Positions 6,663 to 17,163 of a stretch of DNA of 64,000 nucleotides are shown piece after piece. The notes under the pieces are model-generated. The model ran no database searches, had not been told where the DNA came from, and saw only the letters and a list, made by a program, of their open reading frames with translations. Source of the DNA: Roseococcus sp. SYP-B2431 (GTDB lineage: Bacteria > Pseudomonadota > Alphaproteobacteria > Acetobacterales > Acetobacteraceae). The translations under genes and the position numbers were made by a program. The number at the start of each line of letters is the position of its first letter. Position 1 is the first letter of the stretch. The stretch spans positions 62,001 to 126,000 of the forward strand of contig NZ_SJXD01000030.1 of NCBI RefSeq assembly GCF_004336745.1, written 5' to 3'.

Positions 6663-7391
6663 TTAGCGGAAACTGTCCTTGCCGGAGCGCAGCTCCGCGA
6701 AATGCGCCACGTCCCGCGCATGCAGAAAGGGATTGATCGCATGCTCGGTGCCCAGCGTCGTCGGCAGGGTGGGCTTCCCCTCCGCGCGCAGCGACCGCGC
6801 CAGCTCGGCGAAGGCCTTCAGCGCCTCGTTTTCGGGCTCGACGCTCAGCGCGTAGCGGATGTTGGACAGGGTGTATTCGTGCCCGCAGCAGATCCGGGTG
6901 GCCGCCGGCAGCACCGTGAGCTTCTGCAGGGAGGCGAACATCTCGGCCGCATTGCCTTCCAGCAGCCGCCCGCAGCCCGCCGCGAAGAGCGTGTCGCCGC
7001 AGAGCAGCGCCTCGCCGGAGGGGAAGTGCCAGGAGATATGCCCGCGCGTGTGGCCGGGCGTGTCGATGACATGCGCCTCGGACTTGCCCAAAGAGAAGAG
7101 GTCGCCCGGCTTCACCGCGACATCCAGCTTCGGCAGGCGATGCGCGTCGTTGGCATTGCCCGCGACCTTCGCGCCCGTCCGCGCCGCGACTTCGGGAATG
7201 CCGGCGATGTGGTCGCCGTGATGGTGGGTGATCAGCAGCCAGTCGAGCCGCCCACCCTCGGCCTGCACGAAGTCCAGGATCGGCTCGACCACCGCCGCGT
7301 CCATCACGGCCGTGGTGCCGGTGGCCTCGTCGCGCAGGAACCAGGCGTAGTTGTCCTCGAGGATGGCGATGGGCTTGACGGTCAGGGTCAT
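6663..7391 (-). CDS. gloB: Hydroxyacylglutathione hydrolase (glyoxalase II)
   Basis: This 242-residue metallo-beta-lactamase-fold enzyme hydrolyses S-lactoylglutathione in methylglyoxal detoxification. The zinc motif THHHGDH is at residues 55-61 (H56, H58, D60, H61). DTPGHTRGHI supplies the next His, CGDTLF the bridging Asp, and CCGHEYT the following His. The C-terminal NPFLHARD and LRSGKDSFR segments are typical of GloB proper and help distinguish it from other family members. It is divergent from the methyltransferase at 7439, a pairing common in related genomes. Confidence 0.97.
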   Translation of the reverse strand: MTLTVKPIAILEDNYAWFLRDEATGTTAVMDAAVVEPILDFVQAEGGRLDWLLITHHHGDHIAGIPEVAARTGAKVAGNANDAHRLPKLDVAVKPGDLFSLGKSEAHVIDTPGHTRGHISWHFPSGEALLCGDTLFAAGCGRLLEGNAAEMFASLQKLTVLPAATRICCGHEYTLSNIRYALSVEPENEALKAFAELARSLRAEGKPTLPTTLGTEHAINPFLHARDVAHFAELRSGKDSFR

Positions 7392-7438
7392 GTGGCTGGG
7401 CCTCGCTGAGGGCTGCGGTTGCGCCTAATATCCCGCGC

Positions 7439-8203
7439 ATGAGCGCAGAGGTCCACGGCCTGACCGAATTCTACGCGGGCCCCCTCGGCCGGGCGGCGGA
7501 GCGGATGATCGGCGCGCGCATCGCCTATCTCTGGCCCGATGCCGGGCGGCGCGACCTGCTCGGCCTGGGCTGGGCCGCGCCCTACATGAATCTCTGGAGC
7601 GGACATGGCCGGCGGATCCTGGTCACGCCGCAAAGCGCCGCGCTGAACGGGGCGGCGGCGGGCACGGCGCTGGCCGAGGATGCGCGCCTGCCGCTGCCCG
7701 ACACCTGCCTCGACCGCATCCTGCTCGTCCACGCCCTGGAGACGAGCGACGCCGCCTCCGGCCTGCTGCGCGAATGCTGGCGCGTGCTGCGCCATGACGG
7801 GCGGCTGCTGGTGGTCGTGCCCAACCGGCTGGGCGTGTGGGCGCATTTCGACCACACGCCCTTCGGCCAGGGGCGCCCCTATTCGCGCGGCCAGGTGTCG
7901 CGGCTGCTGGAGCAGCGCCTGTTCCGGGTCGCGCGGCGCGAGGCCGCGCTCTTCGTGCCGCCCTTCCCCTGGCGGGTGCTGCTCGGCGGCGCCGGGCTCT
8001 GGGACCGCATGGGGCGCCGGCTCGTCCGGCGGCTCGCGGGGGTGATGCTGATCGAGGCCGAGAAGGACCTGCTGGCGGCCGTGCCGGTCAGCGGGGCGCC
8101 GGCGCGCCGGCGGGTGACGGCGCCGCTGCCCTCGAACTACGCGGTGAGCGTCTTCGGGCCCGGCTCTCAGCGCCCGGCGGCGAGTTCCAGGGCGCGGGCA
8201 TAG
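7439..8203 (+). CDS. Class I SAM-dependent methyltransferase (gloB-linked)
   Basis: This is a 254-residue protein with a divergent SAM-binding region (LLGLGWAAPYM), LPLPDTCLDRILLVHALE, and the ECWRVLRHDGRLLVVVPNR strand of methyltransferase_11 enzymes. It continues with FDHTPFGQGRPYSRGQ. The substrate is unknown. Divergent from gloB with a 47-base shared intergenic region. Its 3' end overlaps the convergent rsmI gene by 37 bases. Confidence 0.82.
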   Translation: MSAEVHGLTEFYAGPLGRAAERMIGARIAYLWPDAGRRDLLGLGWAAPYMNLWSGHGRRILVTPQSAALNGAAAGTALAEDARLPLPDTCLDRILLVHALETSDAASGLLRECWRVLRHDGRLLVVVPNRLGVWAHFDHTPFGQGRPYSRGQVSRLLEQRLFRVARREAALFVPPFPWRVLLGGAGLWDRMGRRLVRRLAGVMLIEAEKDLLAAVPVSGAPARRRVTAPLPSNYAVSVFGPGSQRPAASSRARA

Positions 8204-9075
8204 ACGCGCTTGCGCGGCAGGCCGGTGGCTTCGGCGACCGTGGCGGCCGCATCGCGGACGGAAAGCGTCGCCATGGCCGCGCGCAGCGACTCGTCCAGCG
8301 ACTCGGCCGTCGATTCGGCCGCGGGGGGTGCCGGGCCGACGCAGAGCACCACCTCGCCCCGCGCCTCCTGCGATGCGTAATGGGCGGCTAGCTCCGCCAG
8401 GCTGCCGCGGCGGACCTCCTCGAACCGCTTGGTCAGCTCGCGCGCCACGCAGGCGGGGCGGTCGGCGCCGAGCCCTTCCGCCAGCGCCGCCAGGGCCTCG
8501 CCGGTGCGGTGCGGCGCCTCGTAGAAGACGAGGGAGGCGGAGAGGCCGGCCGCTTCCATGGCCGCGATCCGCGCGATCGCGCCGGCCCGGGCGGCGGCCT
8601 TGGGGGGCAGGAAGCCATGGAACAGGAAGGGATGCGGCGGCAGGCCGGAGAGGGTCAGCGCCATCACCACTGCGCTCGGCCCTGGGACGGCGGTGACGGC
8701 CACCCCCGCCGCGATCGCCGCCCGGACCAGCCGATAGCCCGGATCCGAGACCAGGGGCGTGCCGGCATCGCTCACCAGGGCGAAGCGCTCGCCGGCCAGC
8801 ATGCGGGAAACCAGCCGGGGGGCCTCGCTTTCCTCGTTGTGGTCGTGCAAAGCGAGCATCTTCGCGGAAATACTGTGCCGCGCGAGCAGTCTGGACGTTA
8901 CTCTCGTGTCCTCGCACAGCACCGCATCGGCCCCGGCCAGCGCGGCGGCGGCGCGGGCGGAGAGGTCGCCCAGATTGCCGATAGGGGTGGCAACGAGGGT
9001 CAGTCCCGGGGCGGATTGGCCCGGGATCGCCTGGCCCGGTGCCGAAGGGAGTGAATATGCGTCGTCTGGTTCCAT
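8167..9075 (-). CDS. rsmI: 16S rRNA (cytidine1402-2'-O)-methyltransferase RsmI
   Basis: This 302-residue tetrapyrrole-methylase-fold enzyme methylates the ribose of C1402 in 16S rRNA. LVATPIGNLGDLSARA (about 27-42), EDTRVTSRLLA, SDAGTPLVSDPGYRLV, the VPGPSAVV loop and FYEAPHRT are the RsmI hallmarks. The first 25 residues are a non-conserved Pro/Gly extension, and its ATG overlaps the 5' end of the divergent LpoA-like gene by 19 bases, so the true start could be further in. rsmI beside an LpoA-like gene mirrors the yraL-yraM neighbourhood of enterobacteria. Confidence 0.96.
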   Translation of the reverse strand: MEPDDAYSLPSAPGQAIPGQSAPGLTLVATPIGNLGDLSARAAAALAGADAVLCEDTRVTSRLLARHSISAKMLALHDHNEESEAPRLVSRMLAGERFALVSDAGTPLVSDPGYRLVRAAIAAGVAVTAVPGPSAVVMALTLSGLPPHPFLFHGFLPPKAAARAGAIARIAAMEAAGLSASLVFYEAPHRTGEALAALAEGLGADRPACVARELTKRFEEVRRGSLAELAAHYASQEARGEVVLCVGPAPPAAESTAESLDESLRAAMATLSVRDAAATVAEATGLPRKRVYARALELAAGR

Positions 9076-10196
9076 CGGGGGTCGCCCTCGCGTCCCTTCT
9101 CCTTCTGCTGATCGGCTGCGCCCCGCAACCCCCGGGCATCGCGCGCGGGCCCTCGGCCGGCATCGCGCCGTGGAATGCCGGGCCCGCCGCCGTCGAGGGG
9201 CCGCGCCTGCGCGTCGGCCTCCTGCTGCCGCTGACCGGCGGCAATGGGCCCCTCGGCCAGGCCATGCTCAATGCCGCGCAGCTCGCGCTCTTCGCCCAGG
9301 GGGATCGGCGCGTCGAGGTGCTGCCGCGTGACACCCGGGGCACGCCCTCCGGCGCCGCCGAGGCCGCCCGCGGCGCGCTGGGCGACGGCGCCCTGGCCCT
9401 GGCCGGGCCGCTGACGCTCACCGAGACCGCCGCCGTGGTGAACGTCGCGCGCGGCTCGCAGGCGCCGGTCTTCGCCTTCACCTCGGACGAGGCGCAGGCC
9501 GCGGCCCGGGTCTGGGTGCTCGGCCTGACGCCGGGCCAGCAGGTCCGCCGGATCGTGGCCGCCGCCTCCGAGGCCGGGGCGCAGCGCTTCGCGCTGATGG
9601 CGCCGGACGATGCCTTCGGCCAGCGCCTCGCGGCCGCGCTGCGGGCCAGCCTGCAGCAGATCGGCGCGCCGCCGCCGAATGTGGTGCTGACGCCGGCCCG
9701 CGCGGACCTTGCCGCGGCGGCCCAGCGGATCGCGGCCGGCCAGCCCGAGGCGGTGCTGATCGGCCATGGCGGCGCGGGGGCACGGGCCGCGGGCTCGGCG
9801 CTCGCCGCGGCCTTCCCGGGCGGGCTGCCGCGCCTCCTCGGCACGAGCCTCTGGGCCGCCGACACGACGATCGGCAACGAGCCGGCGCTGGCGAACGCCT
9901 GGTTCCCCGCGCCGGATCCCGAGGCGCGCGGCCGCTTCGACGCGGAGTACAGCGCGGCCTTCGGCGACCGGCCCTCGCGGCTGGCCGGCGTGGCCTACGA
10001 CGCCCTGGCGCTGGCGGCGCGCACCGCCCGCGACGGCGGGCCGCCGATCGGCGTCGCCTTCCTGGGCGCGGATGGGCCGGTGCGGCTGCTGGAAGGCGGC
10101 GTGCTGGCGCGCGGCCTGGCGATCTTTGCGGTCAGGCCCGGCGGCGAGGCACAGCTCGTCCAGCCGGCGCCGGTGCCGGGCGCGGCGGGGAGCTGA
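9057..10196 (+). CDS. LpoA-like lipoprotein, penicillin-binding protein activator (periplasmic-binding fold)
   Basis: This 379-residue protein has a lipoprotein signal ending LLIGC (Cys21). A type I periplasmic-binding-protein fold follows: LRVGLLLPLTGGNGPLGQAM, an ALAGPLTLTETAAV core and FALMAPDDAFGQRLA. By family and position next to rsmI it is the alphaproteobacterial counterpart of LpoA, which activates class A PBPs. A branched-chain amino-acid-type binding protein is a weaker alternative because no ABC permease is near. The start is the ATG at 9057 with AAGGGAG upstream, not the GTG at 9039. Confidence 0.85.
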   Translation: MRRLVPSGVALASLLLLLIGCAPQPPGIARGPSAGIAPWNAGPAAVEGPRLRVGLLLPLTGGNGPLGQAMLNAAQLALFAQGDRRVEVLPRDTRGTPSGAAEAARGALGDGALALAGPLTLTETAAVVNVARGSQAPVFAFTSDEAQAAARVWVLGLTPGQQVRRIVAAASEAGAQRFALMAPDDAFGQRLAAALRASLQQIGAPPPNVVLTPARADLAAAAQRIAAGQPEAVLIGHGGAGARAAGSALAAAFPGGLPRLLGTSLWAADTTIGNEPALANAWFPAPDPEARGRFDAEYSAAFGDRPSRLAGVAYDALALAARTARDGGPPIGVAFLGADGPVRLLEGGVLARGLAIFAVRPGGEAQLVQPAPVPGAAGS

Positions 10197-10317
10197 CCGC
10201 CCGCCGCGCCCACTTCCCAGGTTTCTTCAACCTGACGCGTGAACCGCGGGCCGGGGGCCTCTATCAAGGCGGTTCCGCCGGCGCGAATCGGGCCGGCGAA
10301 GGGAGAAGACGACACCC

Positions 10318-11676
10318 ATGGGCGGCCTCCTCGCCACCGCGGCGCTGATCGGAGGCGCACCAACCCTCACGCTCCTCGCGCTGGCGGCGATGGGCGAGCT
10401 GCGGGCCGGCCCCGCCGCCCTGGCCATCCTGCTCTGCCTCGCCTCCGCCCTCGGCCTGGCCTGGTTCTGGCTCTCCGCCGTCTCGCGGCTGGCGGCCGTG
10501 CTGCACCGCGCCGCCGACGAGGAGGGCCCCTTCAGCGCCCCGCTGCCCATCCCGCGCCTGCCGGCCATCGGCCGGGTGGAGGAGGGGCTAGGCCGGCTGG
10601 CCCGCTCGCTAGAGGCGCGGGCCGCGCTCGTGACCCGCCTGCGCGCCTCGGACGAGGCGATCGTCGAGGCCCTGCCCGACCCCCTGCTCATCCTTGGCGC
10701 CGACCGGAGACTCCTGCGCGCCAACGCCGCGGCCCGGCGCGTCTTCGGCCTGCAGCGCGAAGGAGCGGCGCGCGGCGACATGGGCGCCCTGCTGCGCCAT
10801 CCGCTGATGGCCGCCGCGCTCGACCGCGCCCTGGTCGACGACGGGCCGCAATCGACGGAGCTGGCGCTGCCCGGCAGCCTGACGCGGGAGCTCTCGGCGC
10901 AGGTCCTCGCGCTGAACCCGCCGCTGGCCGATGGCGGCAAGCTGCTCGTCGTGCTGACCGACCGCACGGCCGCGCGCGCCGTGGAACGCATGCGCGTGGA
11001 CTTCGTCGCCAATGCCAGCCACGAACTGCGCACCCCGCTGGCCAGCATCATCGGCTTCATCGAGACCCTGCGCGGCCCGGCCAAGGACGATCCCGTCGCG
11101 CAGGACCGCTTCCTGGGCATCATGGCCGAGCAGTCGGAGCGCATGCGCCGGCTGATCGACGACCTGCTCGGCCTCTCGCGGGTCGAGATCACCGAGCATC
11201 AGGCGCCCGAGGGGAAGGCCGACCTGCTGGCCCTGCTCCAGGCCGAGGCGGCCGCGCTGGAGCCGCTCTTCGCGGGCAGGGGCGTGCATCTGACCCTCGC
11301 CCTGCCCGAGGGGCCGCTCACCGCCGCGCCGGCCAATGCCGACCAGCTCGCCCAGGTCGCGCGCAACCTGCTGGACAATGCCCTCCGCCACGCCACGCGC
11401 GAGGTGCGGCTGGAGGCCGGGCACGGCCGCCAGGGCGCGCGCGAGGGCGTGACCTTCACGGTGCGCGACGACGGCCCGGGCATCGCGCGCGAGCACATCC
11501 CGCGCCTGACCGAGCGCTTCTACCGCGTGGACAAGGCGCGGGCGCGCGGGGTGGGCAATACGGGGCTCGGCCTCGCCATCGTGAAGCACATCCTGGCGCG
11601 GCACCGTGGCCAGCTGACGATCGAGAGCGAGATGGGGCTGGGCTCGACCTTCAAGGTCTGGGTGCCGGGAGAGTAA
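10318..11676 (+). CDS. phoR: PhoR-like sensor histidine kinase
   Basis: This 452-residue kinase has two N-terminal membrane helices (about 5-25 and 33-55), then a PAS domain (about 112-220, DEAIVEALPDPLLILGADR). Its HisKA domain carries the H box NASHELRTPLASIIGFIETL with H235, and its HATPase domain has NLLDNALRH, VRDDGPGIA and GLGLAIVKH. The membrane-PAS-HisKA layout and H box are those of PhoR, which senses phosphate status through PstSCAB/PhoU. However, no phoB, pst or phoU genes follow; downstream is an unrelated Bug gene. Another PhoR-class kinase is possible. Confidence 0.82.
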   Translation: MGGLLATAALIGGAPTLTLLALAAMGELRAGPAALAILLCLASALGLAWFWLSAVSRLAAVLHRAADEEGPFSAPLPIPRLPAIGRVEEGLGRLARSLEARAALVTRLRASDEAIVEALPDPLLILGADRRLLRANAAARRVFGLQREGAARGDMGALLRHPLMAAALDRALVDDGPQSTELALPGSLTRELSAQVLALNPPLADGGKLLVVLTDRTAARAVERMRVDFVANASHELRTPLASIIGFIETLRGPAKDDPVAQDRFLGIMAEQSERMRRLIDDLLGLSRVEITEHQAPEGKADLLALLQAEAAALEPLFAGRGVHLTLALPEGPLTAAPANADQLAQVARNLLDNALRHATREVRLEAGHGRQGAREGVTFTVRDDGPGIAREHIPRLTERFYRVDKARARGVGNTGLGLAIVKHILARHRGQLTIESEMGLGSTFKVWVPGE

Positions 11677-11873
11677 GGCGCCCGGGGGGAAAGCGGGACA
11701 TCTCCGGCCGCTGCCAGGGCCGGCGGGATCCTGGCGTGCCGCGAGGCAGCCGCGTGGCCGATCGCCTGTGCCTTGGGCACATTGTCTGGCCAGCCGTGCA
11801 TTTTGCCGCCACCCTACCCCTGCCTCGGTCCCGCGAAGCCGGATACCGATCGCCAAGCCTGGGAGGTTTCCGC
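11677..11873. other. Intergenic region, no gene seen
   Basis: 197 bases between the PhoR-like kinase gene and the Bug gene. I see no RNA gene, strong promoter or repeat. The last bases carry the GGGAGG ribosome binding site for the Bug gene. Confidence 0.6.
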
Positions 11874-12833
11874 ATGAACGTCATCCGCCGCGCCCTGCTG
11901 CTCGCCCCGCTCGCCACGCCGGCGCTGGCGCAGGGACAGTTTCCGGAGCGGCCCATCCGCCTGGTCATCGGCTATCCGCCGGGCGGCGGCGTGGACACCG
12001 TGGGGCGGCCGATCATGCAGCGGCTGTCCGAGCGTCTCGGCCAGCCGGTGGTCGTCGAGAACCGCGCGGGCGCGAACGGCAACATCGCCATGGAATACAT
12101 GGCCCGCGCCGAGGCCGACGGCTACACGCTCTTCATGGGCGACAACGGCAATCTCGGCATCACCCACGCGCTCTATCCGAACCTGCCCTTCGACACGCAG
12201 CGCGATTTCACCGGGGTCGCCCGGCTCACCGCCGGGCCTTTTGTGCTGGTCGTCCCAGCAAACCTGCCGGCGCGGACGCAGGCCGAGTTCGTGGCGATGC
12301 TGAAGGCCCGCCCGGGGGCGCTGAACTTCGGCTCGGCCGGCATCGGGAGCGGCCCGCATCTCGCGTATGAATCCTGGCGACGCGCGGCGGGCGTCGAGAT
12401 GACGCACGTGCCCTATCGCGGCACCGGCCCGGCCCTGCAGGGCCTGCTCGCCGGCGACGTGCAGCTGATGATCGGCAATTACGGCGTCTTCCGCGGCGCG
12501 GTGGAGGGCGGACGCGCGCGCGTCCTCGCCATCTCCTCGCCGACGCGCCAGCCGAGCATCCCCGACGTGCCCACCGCGAAGGAGGCCGGCGTGGAATGGG
12601 GGTTGATGGGCTTCAACGGCGTGCTCGCCCCCGCGCGCATCCCGCCCGCGCGGCGGCAGCTCCTGGAGGACGCCTTCCGCGCCGTCATGACGCAGCCCGG
12701 GACGGTGGCGCAGATGCTCACCTTGGGCTCCATCGCCGATTTCGGCACGGGCGCCGAGCTGGACGACCGCATGCGCCGCGAGCGCGCCGACTGGACGCGC
12801 CTGGTCCGCGAGGCGAACATCCAGGCCGAATAG
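11874..12833 (+). CDS. Bug-family (TctC) tricarboxylate-type substrate-binding protein
   Basis: This 319-residue protein has a signal peptide cleaved near residue 20 (TPALAQG). The two Bug ligand loops are visible: IGYPPGGGVDTVGRP near residue 36 and THVPYRGTGPALQGLLAGDV near 180. Such proteins bind carboxylates or small neutral molecules for TctAB permeases; no tctA or tctB gene is in the window. GGGAGG precedes the ATG at 11874. The next gene, 67 bases on, is an amidohydrolase and may make or use the ligand. Confidence 0.92.
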   Translation: MNVIRRALLLAPLATPALAQGQFPERPIRLVIGYPPGGGVDTVGRPIMQRLSERLGQPVVVENRAGANGNIAMEYMARAEADGYTLFMGDNGNLGITHALYPNLPFDTQRDFTGVARLTAGPFVLVVPANLPARTQAEFVAMLKARPGALNFGSAGIGSGPHLAYESWRRAAGVEMTHVPYRGTGPALQGLLAGDVQLMIGNYGVFRGAVEGGRARVLAISSPTRQPSIPDVPTAKEAGVEWGLMGFNGVLAPARIPPARRQLLEDAFRAVMTQPGTVAQMLTLGSIADFGTGAELDDRMRRERADWTRLVREANIQAE

Positions 12834-12843
12834 GGAGTTCGGG

Positions 12844-12861
12844 CCGGGCGGCCTCGCCCGG
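12844..12861 (+). terminator. Possible weak terminator or attenuator hairpin
   Basis: CCGGGCG-GCCT-CGCCCGG followed by TCTTC lies between the Bug gene and the amidohydrolase gene. The stem is perfect but the T-tract is poor, so partial attenuation is more likely than full termination. Confidence 0.35.
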
Positions 12862-12900
12862 TCTTCGAGAATGCGTCAAGCAATGTTGGGGAACGCGCCA

Positions 12901-14343
12901 ATGGTCCTGCTGATCACCAATGCCACCATCGTGACCGGCGATGCCGCCGGCACGATCCATCACGGCGGCGCGATCGCCGTCGAGGGCAAGCGCATCGCCG
13001 CGATCGGCCCGACCGCGGAGATCGCGGCGAAATATCCCAAGGCCGAGGTGATCGACGGCACCGGCCGCGCCGTCTTCCCGGGCTTCGCCAATATCCACAC
13101 GCATTTCGTCATGACGCTGGCCCGCGGCGTCTTCGAGGACCTCTCCCCGCCGCACGAGCCGCCCTTCTGCGGCGGCCTCTCGCCCATCCCGCTGCCCGCC
13201 CTCTCGCCGGCCGAGCAGGCGGTGATGTGCCAGCTCGGCGCGCTGGAGGCCATCCGCTCCGGCACCACCGCCGTGCTGGAGGACGCCGCGCAGATCGAGA
13301 ACTACGCGCAGGAGATGCTGGACACCGGCCTGCGCATGGTGCTTGCCGAGCGCAGCTGGGACCGCATCGGCACCTCCATCGGAGACCCCTCGGAGTTCGT
13401 GCGCGACGAGAAGGTCGGCAAGGCGGGCGTGGACCGCATCAAGCGCCTCCACGCCAAGTGGGACGGTGCGGGTGAGGGGCGCATCCGCGTGGGCGTCTCG
13501 GCCTGGGCGCCGGACATGTGCTCGACGGAATTGCTGCAGGAGCTGCGCGCCCTGCAGCAGTCGCTCGACACGGTCTGCACCATCCACCTCAACCAGATCT
13601 GGGGTGAGGTCGCGGCCGTGCAGGCGCATCACAACATGCTGCCCAGCGAGTATCTGGAGAGCATCGGCTTCCTGCACGACCGGATGGTCGCGGCCCATTG
13701 CCGCTGCATGGCGCCGATCGAGGAGAAGATCCTGGGCCGGCACAAGGTGAACGTGGCCTTCAACTCGGCCATCGCGGCGCGGCGGGGATTGTCGCCGCGG
13801 GTCTGCGAGATGGAGCAGGCCGGCTGCAACGTCGGCATGGGCACCGACAACATGGCCGAGGACATGGTGGAGGTGATGCGCACCGGCTTGTTCATGGAGC
13901 GCATCCGCCGGCAGGACGGCCGCAGCCCCTCGCCCGAGGAGGCGCTGCGCTGGGCCACCCGCAACGGCTATCAGGCGATGGGCGTGAGGGACGGCGGCTG
14001 GCTGGCGGAGGGGAACCTCGCCGACCTGATCATGTTCCGGACGGACCGCGCGCATCTGGTGCCCTTCCTGCGCGCCGTGTCGGTCTTCGTGCACCAGGGC
14101 CAGGCGCGCGACGTGGAGGACGTGATGGTCGACGGCAAGTGGGTGATGCGCGAGGGGAAGATCCTCACCATGGACGAGGCGAAGATCCTCCGCGAGGCGG
14201 ACGAGGTGTCGAACCGGGCCTGGGCGCGGCTCTTCGCGGAGAAGCCGGAGATCGAGGTGCCGGAAGGATTCAGGCCGCTGCCCACCGCCGTCGCCGACGG
14301 CAGGACGCGCGTGGACCTGGCGCCCGTGGGGCCCAGGTCCTAA
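12901..14343 (+). CDS. Amidohydrolase, cytosine deaminase/chlorohydrolase-type
   Basis: This is a 480-residue cytosolic metal-dependent hydrolase. The composite sheet domain opens with LLITNATIVTGDAAG, the metal motif is FANIHTHF (about 63-70), and HLNQIW, AAHCRCM and GMGTDNMAEDM supply the later His and Asp ligands. SAH/methylthioadenosine deaminases and the TrzN/AtzB chlorohydrolases belong to this branch; the substrate is unknown. I prefer the ATG at 12901 to one at 12871, because homologues begin at the LLITNA strand. It is paired with the preceding Bug receptor. Confidence 0.87.
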   Translation: MVLLITNATIVTGDAAGTIHHGGAIAVEGKRIAAIGPTAEIAAKYPKAEVIDGTGRAVFPGFANIHTHFVMTLARGVFEDLSPPHEPPFCGGLSPIPLPALSPAEQAVMCQLGALEAIRSGTTAVLEDAAQIENYAQEMLDTGLRMVLAERSWDRIGTSIGDPSEFVRDEKVGKAGVDRIKRLHAKWDGAGEGRIRVGVSAWAPDMCSTELLQELRALQQSLDTVCTIHLNQIWGEVAAVQAHHNMLPSEYLESIGFLHDRMVAAHCRCMAPIEEKILGRHKVNVAFNSAIAARRGLSPRVCEMEQAGCNVGMGTDNMAEDMVEVMRTGLFMERIRRQDGRSPSPEEALRWATRNGYQAMGVRDGGWLAEGNLADLIMFRTDRAHLVPFLRAVSVFVHQGQARDVEDVMVDGKWVMREGKILTMDEAKILREADEVSNRAWARLFAEKPEIEVPEGFRPLPTAVADGRTRVDLAPVGPRS

Positions 14344-14576
14344 GCCGCCCAGGGTGGCGGTAGGTCAGGCCCGGCCATTGAGGGCGGCGCAAGTTCGGCC
14401 GGACGCCGCGCCGACCTTCTGAAGATGGCAGCCTGCCGCAACCGCCCCGAAATCGCCCCACCCGCCTTCAAACCACCTTGCCGCCGCCCAAGACCCTTCA
14501 CGAGCGGCCGGCAACCTTCCTCCCACGCGCCGCTCCACCCCGGACCGGCGCGGTTCCCCAAGGAGGAACACACGCT

Positions 14577-14939
14577 ATGACGAAGAACATCCGCCCCGCC
14601 TTTTTCGCCACCGCCCTGCTCGTCGGCTTCGGCGCCCCGGCCTTCGCGGCCGATCCCGTCGCCGGCACCGCCCAGGCCCCGGCCGTGCGCGCCCAGGCGG
14701 CGGCGCCCTCGCTCCCCGGCAGTTCGGCGACCGCGCCCCGCGTGACCGGCTCGGTCCAGGCGCCCGCGGTCCAGGCCCCGTCCCGCCAGGCCGCGACGCC
14801 CGCCACCCCGGCCCATCCGGCCGGCCAGGTGACGGCGCCACGCCCCGCGAATGGCCAGGCCGCGGCCCCCCTGCGCCCCGCCACGCCCTCGGGCACCGCA
14901 TCGACCACGCCGGCCCCGAACACGCCGCGTGCAAACTAA
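14577..14939 (+). CDS. Secreted Ala/Pro/Thr-rich low-complexity protein
   Basis: This is a 120-residue protein with a clear Sec signal peptide (MTKNIRPAFFATALLVGFGAPAFAA, cleaved after AFA). The mature part consists almost only of Ala, Pro, Gln, Thr, Val and Ser and is surely disordered. I know no function. Translation is well supported by a perfect AAGGAGG site before the ATG and a strong intrinsic terminator 68 bases after the stop, so this is a monocistronic, probably well expressed gene. Confidence 0.8.
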   Translation: MTKNIRPAFFATALLVGFGAPAFAADPVAGTAQAPAVRAQAAAPSLPGSSATAPRVTGSVQAPAVQAPSRQAATPATPAHPAGQVTAPRPANGQAAAPLRPATPSGTASTTPAPNTPRAN

Positions 14940-15006
14940 TTGCCAGGTCATGCGTTAGACAGTCTCTCCCAACCCAACCGGCCCTGACTGGCGGCCGGCA
15001 CCTCGG

Positions 15007-15037
15007 ACCCCTCCGGCGCTTTCCGGAGGGGTTTTTT
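15007..15037 (+). terminator. Strong intrinsic terminator
   Basis: ACCCCTCCGG (15007-15016), loop CGCTTT, CCGGAGGGGT (15023-15032), then a run of six T. It is the best rho-independent terminator in the window, ending the Ala/Pro-rich secreted protein gene before acs. Confidence 0.92.
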
Positions 15038-15123
15038 CTCGTCCGCTTCGCCCCATGATTGACGCGGGCCGACCGGGCATGGCCTTGTCCCAGTGGAAAA
15101 ATCGCGTCCAGGGAGGACCGCCC

Positions 15124-17064
<1,941 letters not shown>

Positions 17065-17163
17065 AGCCGGCCGGTGCGCGCCGTCACGAATGCGCGCGAC
17101 GCCTGCAACGGAAGCCGCGCGGCGGGCTTACCCTCCGGACATGTTTTTCGTGGAGGGTAGGCC

